Below are positions 1 to 9,087 of a stretch of 64,000 nt of DNA, piece after piece. The stretch spans positions 1 to 64,000 of the forward strand of contig JAKOSN010000221.1 in NCBI GenBank assembly GCA_029777335.1. Reading direction: 5' to 3'. The notes under the pieces are model-generated. The model was not told the DNA's origin. It did not search any database and saw only the letters and a program-made list of their open reading frames with translations. Source of the stretch: Planctomycetota bacterium. GTDB taxonomy: Bacteria > Planctomycetota > Planctomycetia > Gemmatales > Gemmataceae. The stretch's first letter is position 1; each line of letters begins with the position of its first letter. Made by a program: the position numbers and the translations under genes.

Positions 1-1425
1 CCCCTGCGCGGTGAAGTTCACATCGCCGCCAAAATTGCCGCGTCCCGCCGAAAGGAGGGTTGCCATCCGGTTGCCGCGGGCGACCGAGATGGTTTGCCGT
101 TCCTGCGAGAAAAGCGCCACCTTGGGAATCGTCACCGTGGTGGTGGCCTGAACCGGCGTAAATTCGATGCGATAGCTGTACGTGGGTCCGCCCTTCCCCA
201 GATGGTCGGCGATGCTGATCACGTATTCCTTGTCTTCCGGGAAGGTGATGCGGAAATAACTATCTGGCCCGCCCGAGTCATCATTGGAGGCGATCGCTCC
301 AGCGCCCGCCACCGAGAGCACCATCACCGGGTCGAGCGGAGAGCCCAGTCGCCGCGCATGGCAGTGAACGTCATAGGTCGTGCCTTTCTTGGCGGCGAAT
401 CGGAAGAGATCGACATCGCCAGGTTTCTCAATCACCCCGTTGAAAGCAAGCGGAAGTTCTGCCTTCGTCGCATTCTGATGCGTATCGTTCGGCTCGACCT
501 CGATCACATTGCCCACCTCGGAGAGACGGAAGGGAATCGCCGACGGAGAAATCCCGTTGGCATCCTGGGCATAAAGGCCAAAGTTGGGATCGCTGACGGT
601 GGGCAACTTGACCTTCTGCTTGATCTCCCCCGCGGGATCACCCAGAAACCGCACCTCGACCTCCTCGCCGAGCTTTCCTCCCAGGGGAAGGACCGCCTGC
701 GGGCGCGGGAACGTCCCGATATGCAGGCGATAGGTGCAGGCGCCGTTGCCGCCATAGGCGCTTTCGCGAATCTGAATGACGTAGGTGCCATCCTCAGGAA
801 CGACGATCGACGCCACAGCATCCTGTTTCAGCAACGGACTGTCGTCGGAGGTCGCCAGTTCGAACCGCTTCATGTTGAGAATGGCAACGAAGGGATCGAA
901 CGTGGTCAACCCCAGGCGCAGCCCCTCGACCTCGGCGGTCAGGCGCTGCCCTTTCTTGGCCTCCACGAGGAAATAATCGACATCCTCGTTCTGGACGATT
1001 CCCTGAACGGTGACATTGAGTGGGATCTTTTGCGGAGTGGAAAAATCGTTGTTCGGTTCTTTCTCTTCCACGGCCGGCAAGGCGCCAACCCAGAAGGTGC
1101 GCAACTCGGAGAGCCCCGTCTTGGTGCGCACGCGCATGGCGTGTTCACCCAGGCGGCAATCAGCGGCAATCTTCACCGTGGCCTTGATCTGGGTATCGTT
1201 GACCACCTCAAGTTTGCTGACGCTGAATCCCGGCGTATAGAAGAGAATTTCCTGGGCATCGCCGAGACGCGCCCCGGAAAAGAAGATCGGCATTTCGGTG
1301 CCGCGCTGTCCGCCTCGTGGGGTGATACCGCCCAGAACCGGCGCGACCGCCTGCGCAGCAGACGCAGTCAACAGCAAGGCAGAGACAAAAAGCAATCCGC
1401 GAGCTATCCATCGTGGCCGATTCAT
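1..1425 (-). CDS. Exported protein with pre-peptidase C-terminal (PPC) domains, 3' end outside window
   Basis: An open frame runs from the ATG at 1425 to the window edge, giving 475 visible residues with no stop; the C-terminus lies beyond base 1. Residues 1-26 form a signal peptide (RGLLFVSALLLTASAAQA). An IPT/TIG-like segment follows (VLGGITPRGGQRG), then two regions with the EPNDT/EPNNDFSTP plus DVDYFLVEAKKGQ or DVDLFRFAAKKG pattern that marks PPC domains. These beta-sandwich domains are common in planctomycete secreted proteins. It lies 114 bp downstream of a DUF1501 gene on the same strand, with a hairpin between them, so partial co-transcription is possible. No catalytic domain is visible in the part present; one could lie in the missing C-terminus. 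Confidence 0.8.
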   Translation of the reverse strand, partial: MNRPRWIARGLLFVSALLLTASAAQAVAPVLGGITPRGGQRGTEMPIFFSGARLGDAQEILFYTPGFSVSKLEVVNDTQIKATVKIAADCRLGEHAMRVRTKTGLSELRTFWVGALPAVEEKEPNNDFSTPQKIPLNVTVQGIVQNEDVDYFLVEAKKGQRLTAEVEGLRLGLTTFDPFVAILNMKRFELATSDDSPLLKQDAVASIVVPEDGTYVIQIRESAYGGNGACTYRLHIGTFPRPQAVLPLGGKLGEEVEVRFLGDPAGEIKQKVKLPTVSDPNFGLYAQDANGISPSAIPFRLSEVGNVIEVEPNDTHQNATKAELPLAFNGVIEKPGDVDLFRFAAKKGTTYDVHCHARRLGSPLDPVMVLSVAGAGAIASNDDSGGPDSYFRITFPEDKEYVISIADHLGKGGPTYSYRIEFTPVQATTTVTIPKVALFSQERQTISVARGNRMATLLSAGRGNFGGDVNFTAQG

Positions 1426-1449
1426 GGTGAATTCCCTCAATCGTGGCGC

Positions 1450-1515
1450 ATTCTGCCAACCACGCCAGCGTTGTCTCTCTCGCCCGGAGGGAGAGAGACA
1501 ACCGGGTGGCAGAAT
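1450..1515 (-). terminator. Nested inverted repeat between DUF1501 and PPC genes
   Basis: A perfect 12-bp stem (1470-1481 with 1491-1502, 9-nt loop) sits inside an outer 9-bp perfect repeat (attctgcca at 1450-1458 with tggcagaat at 1507-1515). It lies after the DUF1501 stop and before the next start on the minus strand. There is no T-run, so it may be an attenuator or an mRNA-stabilising structure instead of a full terminator. Confidence 0.5.
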
Positions 1516-1539
1516 ACAGATCCCGGAGCAGCGGGGGGA

Positions 1540-2880
1540 TTAGCCGATCAGATCCTTGCGGATCTTCGCCTCGCGAACGATGTCGATGGGACGATCGCCG
1601 GGGGCCATCAGCTTCTTCTCATGGTTGATGCCCAGCTGATGGTAGACGGTGGCGGCCAGATCCTCGACCGTGAGCGGATCGTTCTCGGGTTCGGTGGCGG
1701 TGGCATCGGAACTGCCGTACACAAAGCCCTTCTTGATGCCGCCCCCGGCGAGAACCACGCTAAAGACCTTGGGCCAGTGATCGCGGCCCGCGGTGGCGTT
1801 GATCTTGGGAGTCCGGCCAAACTCGGACGAGATCATGATCAGTGTGGAGTCGAGCAGGCCATTGCGATCGAGATCGCGCACCAGGGTGGCAAACCCCTGA
1901 TCAAAGGCAGGCAACTGACTGAGAGTGCCGCCCTTGATGCCAGAGTGAAGATCCCACCCCCCGTAGGTGAGTGACACCAGGCGAACCCCGGCAGCGACGA
2001 GGCGGCGGGCCAGGAGCATGCGCTGACCGGCGGTGTTGCGACCGTACTCATCACGAATGGCCGGCTTCTCGGCATTGATGTTGAACGCCTCGCGCGCCTT
2101 CTCCGAGCTGATCATGCTGTATGCACGCTTGTAGAAGGTATCCATCGCGTCGAGGTTGTCGGATTTCTCCTTCTTGGCGAAGTGCTCGTTGACCGCCTCC
2201 AGCATCGATTGTCGATTGCTGAAGCGCTTGGCATCAACGCCTCCCGGGAGAGTCAGATCCTGAACGGTGAAGCCCGGGTTGGCCGGATCGCTGCCGAGGC
2301 TGAAGGGGGCGAACGCCGAGCTGAGGTAGCCCGAGCCCGCGAAGTTGGTCGGCATGCTGGGAATACAAACGTACGGAGGCAAATTGTTGCGCACACCCAG
2401 TTCATGCGACACCACGCTGCCAAAGCTCGGGTAAGTGAGCGCCGGGCTGGGGCGATAGCCGGTGAACATGTTGTGGGTCCCGCGCTCGTGGGCGGCTTCC
2501 CCGTGTGTCATCGAGCGACAAATAGTGATTTTGTCCGCGATCTGGGCGGTTTGCTTGAGGCATTCGTTGAGATACACCCCTTCCACCTTGGTCTTGATGG
2601 AAGCCATCTCGCCGCGATACTCGATCGGCGCAAACGGTTTGGGGTCGAACGATTCCTGATGCGCCATGCCGCCGGGGAGGAAGATGTGGATCAACGCCTT
2701 GGCAGGCGGTTCCTTCGCCGACGGGGCCTTGGCGTCTGCTGCTCGCGCTTCCAGGCGGAGGAGGTCCGCCAACGTCAGGCCGATTCCGCCGGCGAAGCCC
2801 ACGTGCAGGAACGTGCGGCGGGTCGGCCGACGGAAGTGGGCAGGATCATCATTCCAGGTTCCGGTGATCTTTCGTTCCAT
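1540..2880 (-). CDS. DUF1501 family exported protein
   Basis: 446 residues from the ATG at 2880, which has GGAGAG about 8 bases upstream; the frame stays open further upstream but that part looks non-coding. A twin-arginine-type leader is visible near residues 20-45 (RRPTRRTFLHVG then a hydrophobic stretch). The body carries DUF1501 hallmarks: HIFLPGGMAHQESFDPKP, RSMTHGEAAHERGTHNMFTGY, SSEFGRTPKIN and GRDHWPKVFSVVLAGGG. DUF1501 proteins belong to the alkaline-phosphatase/sulfatase superfamily and in planctomycetes usually accompany DUF1549/DUF1553 proteins; their substrate is unknown. A second DUF1501 gene lies at 6250-7635. The partner downstream here is a PPC-domain protein, not a DUF1553 protein. 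Confidence 0.9.
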   Translation of the reverse strand: MERKITGTWNDDPAHFRRPTRRTFLHVGFAGGIGLTLADLLRLEARAADAKAPSAKEPPAKALIHIFLPGGMAHQESFDPKPFAPIEYRGEMASIKTKVEGVYLNECLKQTAQIADKITICRSMTHGEAAHERGTHNMFTGYRPSPALTYPSFGSVVSHELGVRNNLPPYVCIPSMPTNFAGSGYLSSAFAPFSLGSDPANPGFTVQDLTLPGGVDAKRFSNRQSMLEAVNEHFAKKEKSDNLDAMDTFYKRAYSMISSEKAREAFNINAEKPAIRDEYGRNTAGQRMLLARRLVAAGVRLVSLTYGGWDLHSGIKGGTLSQLPAFDQGFATLVRDLDRNGLLDSTLIMISSEFGRTPKINATAGRDHWPKVFSVVLAGGGIKKGFVYGSSDATATEPENDPLTVEDLAATVYHQLGINHEKKLMAPGDRPIDIVREAKIRKDLIG

Positions 2881-3170
2881 GAGCAAACTCTCCGTGGGGG
2901 ACAGGTTGTCCCTGATGGCTGGTAGGTAAGTGGGAGAGGGCGCGGGGCGGGTGGGTAGTAGATAGTTTCCTCGGAATACTGTCGGCAGCATTGCAGATAG
3001 AGTAAGGAGGCCTGGCGCGGATTGCAAGCGCATTCTGTTTGATCGTTACATCTTTTGCCCGGCGCGAATCTTCTCGACGGGACCGAACCCCTTGTTCCAA
3101 AGGGGTAGCTGCGACCAGCACTTCCGGCAGTGGGGGCAAGAATGAGGGTGAACAAGCACCGGGGGCGAAC

Positions 3171-3707
3171 CTACTTCTTGATCGCGGGCGGACGAATGTT
3201 CCGCTTCCATGCCTCGGCCGCCTCGCGTTTGTGGTGCTCCAGTTCCAGGCCCGCAGCGACCGTGAGCAGGATACCGGCCACGAAGATCAAGAGTGGTTGC
3301 GGATAGGACCAACAGCGCCGGACCATGATCTCCATGGCGTTCATCACGCTGAACCCCTCCGGCATCCCGCCCCACATCACTGGAGCTGCTATCACCGCGG
3401 TGACCACTCCCAGGCAAATGACCCCTATGCCAATGAGCGCCACGGAAGCGGTTGCTTTCTCGGAAGTCAAGCCGTACAGGAACGCAGAGATCCAGATGAC
3501 GGCCGCGACCCCAACGGTGATCCACAAGCCACGCCGAAAGCGAGCCAGCTGGGCGGCAGTTGGGCCGTCGGAAGGCTCCGAAGATTGGTCGGTGCTCGAT
3601 GCGTCGTCGAGATCCTTCACGGGAAGATCACACTCTGCGCACAGGCCGCGCGAGTGTTTTTCGCCTTCCAGGAGACGAACGCCGCACTTCTTGCATCGGT
3701 TCTTCAT
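3171..3707 (-). CDS. Small membrane protein with N-terminal zinc-ribbon-like Cys pairs
   Basis: 178 residues from the ATG at 3707, chosen because the protein then opens directly with the motif CKKC; an in-frame start at 3743 would add 12 residues. The N-terminus holds two Cys pairs (CKKC near residue 4 and CAEC near 23), the pattern of a zinc ribbon. A Ser/Asp-rich linker follows, then two hydrophobic segments (ITVGVAAVIWISAFLYGL and VALIGIGVICLGVVTAVIAA) and a third near the C-terminus (LLIFVAGILLTVAAGL). I do not recognise the family; zinc ribbon plus membrane segments is common in planctomycete hypothetical proteins. A weak 7-bp hairpin at 3087-3106 lies downstream and could end the transcript. 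Confidence 0.65.
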   Translation of the reverse strand: MKNRCKKCGVRLLEGEKHSRGLCAECDLPVKDLDDASSTDQSSEPSDGPTAAQLARFRRGLWITVGVAAVIWISAFLYGLTSEKATASVALIGIGVICLGVVTAVIAAPVMWGGMPEGFSVMNAMEIMVRRCWSYPQPLLIFVAGILLTVAAGLELEHHKREAAEAWKRNIRPPAIKK

Positions 3708-3893
3708 GGCAGATCTCACCACAGGACAGGCCCGTTGCGTCACGATACGGAATTTGCTCTCGTCGAATGGATCGTGGTACCGAAGGGATTGAATCTATTC
3801 TCGAATCCCCCGATTCCTCTGGCCAGTGCAGGTGAGGTCTACTCCTGGAGAAAAAATCGGTGCCAGACTCTGCTCGCCGAGGCAGTTGCATTC

Positions 3894-3922
3894 TTGCAAA
3901 GTCCTGGAAATCCTCTTAGGAT
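3894..3922 (+). promoter_or_regulatory. Putative sigma70-type promoter for the DUF1549/1553 operon
   Basis: TTGCAA at 3894-3899, a 17-bp spacer and TAGGAT at 3917-3922 match the housekeeping consensus reasonably. It lies 57 bp before the start at 3980 in the 272-bp gap between divergent genes. The rest of that gap shows nothing I can name. Confidence 0.4.
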
Positions 3923-3979
3923 AGGATCGTTTCCTTCCGCGCGCTGACGCGGAAGACCACCCTCCTGTGTGAGTCGCGC

Positions 3980-6220
3980 ATGCACCTACCGTTCTCACCC
4001 TGCCGTGGATGGTCGGCTGGCTTGCTCTTCCTTGCCGCGCTGAACCTTTCTCTCCCCTCCCCTTGTGCGGCAGCGCCGGTCAGCTTTCGCAACGAGGTGA
4101 TGGCCGTCCTGTCGCGGGCCGGGTGCAATGCGGGCGCCTGTCATGGCAATCTCAATGGCAAAAACGGGTTCAAACTATCCCTTCGGGGAGAGAATCCCGA
4201 CTTTGACCTGATTGCCATCACGCGTCACACGCAGGGGCGGCGTGTCGATCCCCTTTCCCCAGCCGAGAGTCTCCTGCTCACCAAGGCCACCGGCACGGTC
4301 GCCCACGAGGGCGGAAAACGCTTCTCCCTGGACTCCCCCGAATATCGTCTCCTGCGCGACTGGATCGCTGCCGGGGCTCTCCCCGACGGCCCGAGAACGC
4401 CAACGCTGCGCAAGCTCGAAGTGACTCCCGAACAACAGGTGCTAGTTGCTCCCCGTCGCAGTGTCCGCCTCAAGGTGATGGCGACCTTCTCTGATGGCCA
4501 GCAGCGCGATGTCACCCCACTGGCAGCGTTTGAAGTCTCCAACCCGATCGCCCGAGTCAGCCCCCAGGCCGTTGTCACCGGAGAACGCGATGGGGAGACG
4601 ACGATTCTGGTGCGCTACCTGGAGCAGCAGCTCGCCGTGGCACTGGCCTTTGTGCCAGCGCGCCCCGATTTTGTCTGGCACGATCCACCCGAACATAACT
4701 ACATCGACCAGCAGATTGATGCAAAACTCCGCACCCTGCGCATCGCACCCGCTGGACTATGCACCGATGCGGAGTTCCTCCGTCGCGCCACCCTCGATAC
4801 CCTGGGCCGTATTCCCACGCTGGAAGAAACGCAGCGCTTTCTGGCGGATCGCCGGCCCGATCGCCGCGCTCGGCTGATCGATGCGTTACTGCAACGTCCG
4901 GAGTTCGCCGATTTCTGGGCGATGAAGTGGTCTGATCTGCTCCGCAATGAGGAGAAAGTTCTCGATCGCAAGGGGGTCGAGGTTTTCCATCAGTGGATTC
5001 GCCAGACCATCGCAGACGGGAAGCCTCTGAATGAGTTCGCACGAGAAATCTTGCTCGGTCGTGGCAGCACCTACAGCCATCCGGCCGCCAACTACTATCG
5101 GGCTCTGCGCGATCCACAGACGCGGGCCGAAACGACTGCCCAGGTCTTTCTCGGGGTGCGCCTGCAATGTGCCCGTTGCCACAATCACCCCTTCGATCAC
5201 TGGACTCAGAACGACTATCACACCCTGGCCGCCTTTTTTGCCCGGGTACAGTATCGCATCCTGAGCAACAATCGCCGCGATAAGCTCGACAAGCATGAAT
5301 TTGATGGCGAGCAGATCGTCTGGCAGGATCGCACCAGCGAGGGCAAACACCCGGTGACCGGCGCGGTGCTGAGGCCGCGTCTCCCTGGTCAGGACACCGA
5401 GTGCCATCCGAACGACGATCGTCTGCAGATTCTGGCTGACTGGGTGGCGTCACCGGAGAATCCCTATTTTGCCAGGGCGCAGGCCAATCGCATCTGGTTT
5501 CACCTGATGGGTCGGGGAATCGTGGAACCGAACGACGACTTCCGCGCCTCCAACCCCGCTGTCAATCCTGCGTTGCTGGAAGCGCTGGCGGCGGACCTGG
5601 TTGCGCAGCACTTTGATCTGCGCGCCCTGATTCGCCGGATCATGAATTCACGCACCTATCAGCAATCCGCGATCCCCAACGAAACCAACCGTGAGGATGA
5701 GATCAACTTCTCGCACACCGTGCTTCGCCCCTTGCAGGCCGAGCAACTCCTCGATTCCCTCGCCCAGGTAACGGGGGTGAAGCCGCGGCTCGATCCCAGC
5801 AAACCCCTGCGGCGAGCAGTCCAGATGCCGGCGCCCCCAGCCGTGCGGCGCGGTCGGGGTGCGGCCAGCGAGGGGGAACGCTTTCTTAGCACGTTCGGCA
5901 AACCCGGGCGCTTGCTCAGCTGTGAATGTGAACGCTCCGAGGAAACCACGCTGGCGCAGGCGTTTCAATTGATCACCGGCAAACTCCTCAACGAGATGCT
6001 GAGCGAGGAGGACAACCGACTCGGCAAACTGCTCTCGGCCGGGCGGTCCAATCCTCAGATCGTGGAAGAACTGTACCTGGTTGCTCTGAATCGCCCACCG
6101 AGCGACCAGGAACGGAGTACCGCCCTCGCCTTCGTGGCCCGCGGCAAGGATCGGCGCACGCGCCTGGAAGACCTTCTCTGGGGGCTGGTAAATTCCAAGG
6201 AATTCTTGCTTCGCCATTGA
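3980..6220 (+). CDS. DUF1549/DUF1553 protein with N-terminal cytochrome-like and Ig-like regions
   Basis: 746 residues. A signal peptide (residues 1-31) is followed by a cytochrome-like segment with a C49-x4-C54-H55 motif, an Ig-like/BIG2-type segment (about 135-235), then DUF1549 (about 245-450) and DUF1553 (about 490-740). DUF1549 contains a canonical haem-binding-type CARCH at 397-401 followed by HPFDHW; DUF1553 contains NRIWFHLMGRGIVEPNDDFR. This is the planctomycete-type 'PSCyt1/PSCyt2/PSD1' architecture, an exported protein of unknown substrate, thought to bind haem. It starts an apparent operon with DUF1501 (29 bp downstream) and a CobW-type GTPase, with a promoter-like pair upstream. 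The N-terminal Cys spacing (four residues) differs from the usual CXXCH. Confidence 0.9.
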   Translation: MHLPFSPCRGWSAGLLFLAALNLSLPSPCAAAPVSFRNEVMAVLSRAGCNAGACHGNLNGKNGFKLSLRGENPDFDLIAITRHTQGRRVDPLSPAESLLLTKATGTVAHEGGKRFSLDSPEYRLLRDWIAAGALPDGPRTPTLRKLEVTPEQQVLVAPRRSVRLKVMATFSDGQQRDVTPLAAFEVSNPIARVSPQAVVTGERDGETTILVRYLEQQLAVALAFVPARPDFVWHDPPEHNYIDQQIDAKLRTLRIAPAGLCTDAEFLRRATLDTLGRIPTLEETQRFLADRRPDRRARLIDALLQRPEFADFWAMKWSDLLRNEEKVLDRKGVEVFHQWIRQTIADGKPLNEFAREILLGRGSTYSHPAANYYRALRDPQTRAETTAQVFLGVRLQCARCHNHPFDHWTQNDYHTLAAFFARVQYRILSNNRRDKLDKHEFDGEQIVWQDRTSEGKHPVTGAVLRPRLPGQDTECHPNDDRLQILADWVASPENPYFARAQANRIWFHLMGRGIVEPNDDFRASNPAVNPALLEALAADLVAQHFDLRALIRRIMNSRTYQQSAIPNETNREDEINFSHTVLRPLQAEQLLDSLAQVTGVKPRLDPSKPLRRAVQMPAPPAVRRGRGAASEGERFLSTFGKPGRLLSCECERSEETTLAQAFQLITGKLLNEMLSEEDNRLGKLLSAGRSNPQIVEELYLVALNRPPSDQERSTALAFVARGKDRRTRLEDLLWGLVNSKEFLLRH

Positions 6221-6249
6221 GCGTCGCTGCTTTCGCTGCGAGAACTCCC

Positions 6250-7635
6250 ATGAACGCTGCTTCTCGTTCAACGGCCTGCCCGGATTTTGTGCACACCCGC
6301 TGCACCCGTCGCCATCTGCTGCAAATCGGCGGGGCCAGTCTACTCGGATGGCTGGCGCCCCAGCTGGGGCAGGCTGCCTCGGGGCGCAAGGTGCGCGCAC
6401 GCTCGGTGATCTTTCTTCATCAGTGGGGGGGACCGGGTCAGCAAGAGACGTTCGACATGAAGCCGAACGCTCCTGTTGCCATTCGCGGTGAATTCCGGCC
6501 CCTCGCGACCCGTGTGCCGGGGATGCAGGTGTGCGAATATTTGCCGCGCATGGCGCAGGTGATGCAGAAGTGCACCCTGATTCGCAGCCTGAAACACGAG
6601 ATGAAGAACCACAACTCAGCGGGATATTACAGCCTCACCGGTTATGCTCCGCCGACCGACGATCAGCGCCTGCGCGATAGCCGCGACCTCTTCCCCGCCT
6701 ATGGATCAATCGTTGACGCGCTGGCGCCGGCCAAACCTGGGGTGCCCACCTTCGTTTCCTATCCGCACACGATCAGCGACGGTTCGGTGACACCGGGGCA
6801 GCACGCCAGTTTTCTTGGCAAGGCGCACGATCCGCTCTTCACCCGCCAGGATCCGAACAGCCCCGATTTTCGCCTCCCCGAACTGAGTCTCCCGGCGAGC
6901 ATCTCACCGGAACGGTTGGAGAATCGCCGCGAGGTGTTGCGATTGATCGACAGCCAGGCCCGGTGGCAGGAGCACTCGCTGCGCGCCCGCGGAATCGAGG
7001 AGACCTACGAGCGCGCCCTGAACATGCTCACCAGTCCCTCGGTAAAGAAGGCGTTCGATCTGGCCCAGGAACCGGAGAAGGTGCGCAAAGAGTATGGGCG
7101 AACGACCTATGGCCAGGGATGTTTGCTGGCGCGGCGCCTGGTGGAAGTCGGGGTGCGCTTTGTGAATGTCTACTTCGCCGCGTCAATCGGCGGGCCCACG
7201 GGGGGCTGGGATACCCATTCCTTTGATGGCAAGCCGATGTACCCAATCCTCAAGAACCACCTCCTCCCGCTGACCAATCAAGCCCTGCCAGCGCTGCTCG
7301 AAGACCTGTCCATCCGCGGTCTGCTCGACACGACCCTTGTGGTCTGGGTGGGTGAGTTTGGCCGTACCCCGCGAATCAATTCGAACGGCGGGCGCGATCA
7401 CTGGCCCACCTGTTACACTGCTCTGCTTGCAGGGGGCGGAGTCAAGGGTGGTCATCTTCACGGGGCGTCGGATCGAATCGGAGCCTACCCGGCCAGCGAT
7501 CCGCACCGCCCGGAAGATCTGTCGGCGACGATCTTTCATCTGCTGGGACTCGATCCAAAGACCGAGGTGCGTGATCCGCTGGATCGTCCCCTGCGTCTGA
7601 GCCCCGGTTCCGTTATCGACGATGTCATTGCCTGA
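6250..7635 (+). CDS. DUF1501 family exported protein, operon partner
   Basis: 461 residues from the ATG at 6250; an upstream TTG at 6217 would overlap the previous stop but has no advantage. The N-terminus has a Tat-like leader ([20 protein letters not shown], about residues 17-36). Family motifs are visible: [50 protein letters not shown] and [17 protein letters not shown]. It follows the DUF1549/1553 gene by 29 bp, the standard planctomycete pairing, which suggests that the two exported products act together. Compared with the other DUF1501 protein in the window (1540-2880), it has an insert around [17 protein letters not shown]. Function of the family is not known experimentally to me. Confidence 0.9.
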   Translation: MNAASRSTACPDFVHTRCTRRHLLQIGGASLLGWLAPQLGQAASGRKVRARSVIFLHQWGGPGQQETFDMKPNAPVAIRGEFRPLATRVPGMQVCEYLPRMAQVMQKCTLIRSLKHEMKNHNSAGYYSLTGYAPPTDDQRLRDSRDLFPAYGSIVDALAPAKPGVPTFVSYPHTISDGSVTPGQHASFLGKAHDPLFTRQDPNSPDFRLPELSLPASISPERLENRREVLRLIDSQARWQEHSLRARGIEETYERALNMLTSPSVKKAFDLAQEPEKVRKEYGRTTYGQGCLLARRLVEVGVRFVNVYFAASIGGPTGGWDTHSFDGKPMYPILKNHLLPLTNQALPALLEDLSIRGLLDTTLVVWVGEFGRTPRINSNGGRDHWPTCYTALLAGGGVKGGHLHGASDRIGAYPASDPHRPEDLSATIFHLLGLDPKTEVRDPLDRPLRLSPGSVIDDVIA

Positions 7636-7664
7636 TCGAGCATCAACCTGGAGATCTGCGAGCG

Positions 7665-8771
7665 ATGAAACGACTCCGCTATGTCATGATTGGGGGTTTC
7701 CTGGGCGCCGGCAAGACGACCACTCTGGCGCGTCTCGCTCGCCATTACACGGCACGCGGGCAGAAGGTGGCCCTCGTCACCAACGATCAGGCGCAGAACC
7801 TGGTCGATACCACCAGCCTCCGTTCTCAAGGTTTTCCGGTTGAGGAGATTGCGGGAGCCTGTTTCTGCTGTCGTTTCGATGACCTGGTGGGAAAGGTCAC
7901 AGCGCTGGAGATGCAGGAACGCCCCGATATCATCCTTGCCGAACCTGTCGGCAGCTGCACCGATCTGGTTGCCACCGTCGTCCAGCCGCTCAAGGATCTC
8001 TACGGGCAGCGTTTTGAAATTGCCCCCTACGCGGTCGTCTTCAAACCGAGTCATGGCCTGCGCATACTTAAGAACGAGGCGAACTCGGGGTTCTCTCCCA
8101 AGGCAGCGTACATCTTCCGCAAACAACTGGAAGAGGCCGATGCCATCACCATCAATCGCATCGATGAGCTGGACCGAGAAACGCTCGCCGAGTTGACCGA
8201 ACTGATCGAGAAACAGCACCCGGGCACCCCTGTCCTGCGCATGTCGGCGAAGACTGGCGAAGGATTCGAGACGTTGACCAGCCTGCTCGACCAGGAGGGA
8301 CACTTTGGCCGGAAGATCCTCGATATCGATTATGACGTCTACGCCGAGGGCGAGGCGGAGATGGGCTGGTTGAACAGCAACATTCAGGTTACCAATACAA
8401 CGGCGTTTTCACTCGATAGCTTTCTCCTCGATCTGGTGACGCGTTTGCGTGACAGGCTGGTCGCAGCCGGGATGGAAGTGGCTCATTTGAAGGCAATCGG
8501 ACTGGGTGAGGTTTCGTTCGCCGTCGCCAACCTGGTGAGTAGTGCGTCGAGTCCAGAGTTGTCGTTACCCTCCCGTGGCAATGTCTCGCAGTTCGATCTG
8601 ATTGTCAACGCACGGGTGGCAACCGATCCCGACCTTCTCGAAAAACTGGTGCGTGAGCAGGTCGCCACCACCGGCGAAGCCTTTGGCGCCTCAACCAGAA
8701 TCCTGACCCTGCAGAGCTTCCGTCCCGGCCGGCCGATGCCCACGCATCGATACGCCACCGCAGTGAGCTGA
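7665..8771 (+). CDS. CobW/COG0523-type P-loop GTPase, putative metal chaperone
   Basis: 368 residues. The Walker A motif [10 protein letters not shown] (about 10-19) and the CxCC metal-binding motif CFCC (66-69) identify a G3E GTPase of the CobW/COG0523 group; a guanine-specificity motif of the form NRID follows. Members insert or deliver metals such as zinc, cobalt or iron to target proteins. It follows DUF1501 by 29 bp, with GGAGA about 9 bases upstream of the start, so it is probably the third gene of the operon. The C-terminal part (after residue 220) does not resemble the usual CobW C-terminal domain, so the target cannot be inferred; a role in metallating the exported neighbours is only a guess. 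Confidence 0.8.
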   Translation: MKRLRYVMIGGFLGAGKTTTLARLARHYTARGQKVALVTNDQAQNLVDTTSLRSQGFPVEEIAGACFCCRFDDLVGKVTALEMQERPDIILAEPVGSCTDLVATVVQPLKDLYGQRFEIAPYAVVFKPSHGLRILKNEANSGFSPKAAYIFRKQLEEADAITINRIDELDRETLAELTELIEKQHPGTPVLRMSAKTGEGFETLTSLLDQEGHFGRKILDIDYDVYAEGEAEMGWLNSNIQVTNTTAFSLDSFLLDLVTRLRDRLVAAGMEVAHLKAIGLGEVSFAVANLVSSASSPELSLPSRGNVSQFDLIVNARVATDPDLLEKLVREQVATTGEAFGASTRILTLQSFRPGRPMPTHRYATAVS

Positions 8772-8780
8772 GACAACAGA

Positions 8781-8814
8781 AGTGGCGTCCCCTGTCCTGC
8801 GGAGGGACGCCACT
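8781..8814 (+). terminator. Hairpin after the CobW-type gene
   Basis: An 11-bp perfect stem (8781-8791 with 8804-8814, 12-nt loop) starts 9 bp after the stop of the GTPase gene and should end the 3980-8771 operon. No T-run follows. Confidence 0.55.
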
Positions 8815-9087
8815 TGCCTGATCGCTGCAAGGGGAGAGAGCCGTTTCGCGGAACGGCGAGAATTCCTCTCTCGATACTCGGTCGCAGATCGCACGAGGCC
8901 ATGCCATCGTTGCAGCCGGCGCGGTTGGTATCACTTTTGGACGGTAACTCATCGCAACTTGCCGATTTCACCTGGTTTACCACGCTTGCGTTGTTTAGAC
9001 TGCGAGGACGATGTACCAGGACCGACGAGAGTGGACTTCGAGGGGTCCGCTCCGAGGTCTCCTTGAACCCCCACCCCGAGATGAACG
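8815..9087. other. Non-coding gap
   Basis: Between the operon hairpin and the next start I see no convincing gene, RNA or promoter. Short open frames here lack ribosome sites and family motifs. Confidence 0.5.

Noticed and set aside
94-1974. 626-codon plus-strand open frame
   Set aside because: It is antisense to the PPC and DUF1501 genes, which have signal peptides, family motifs and ribosome sites; the plus frame has none.
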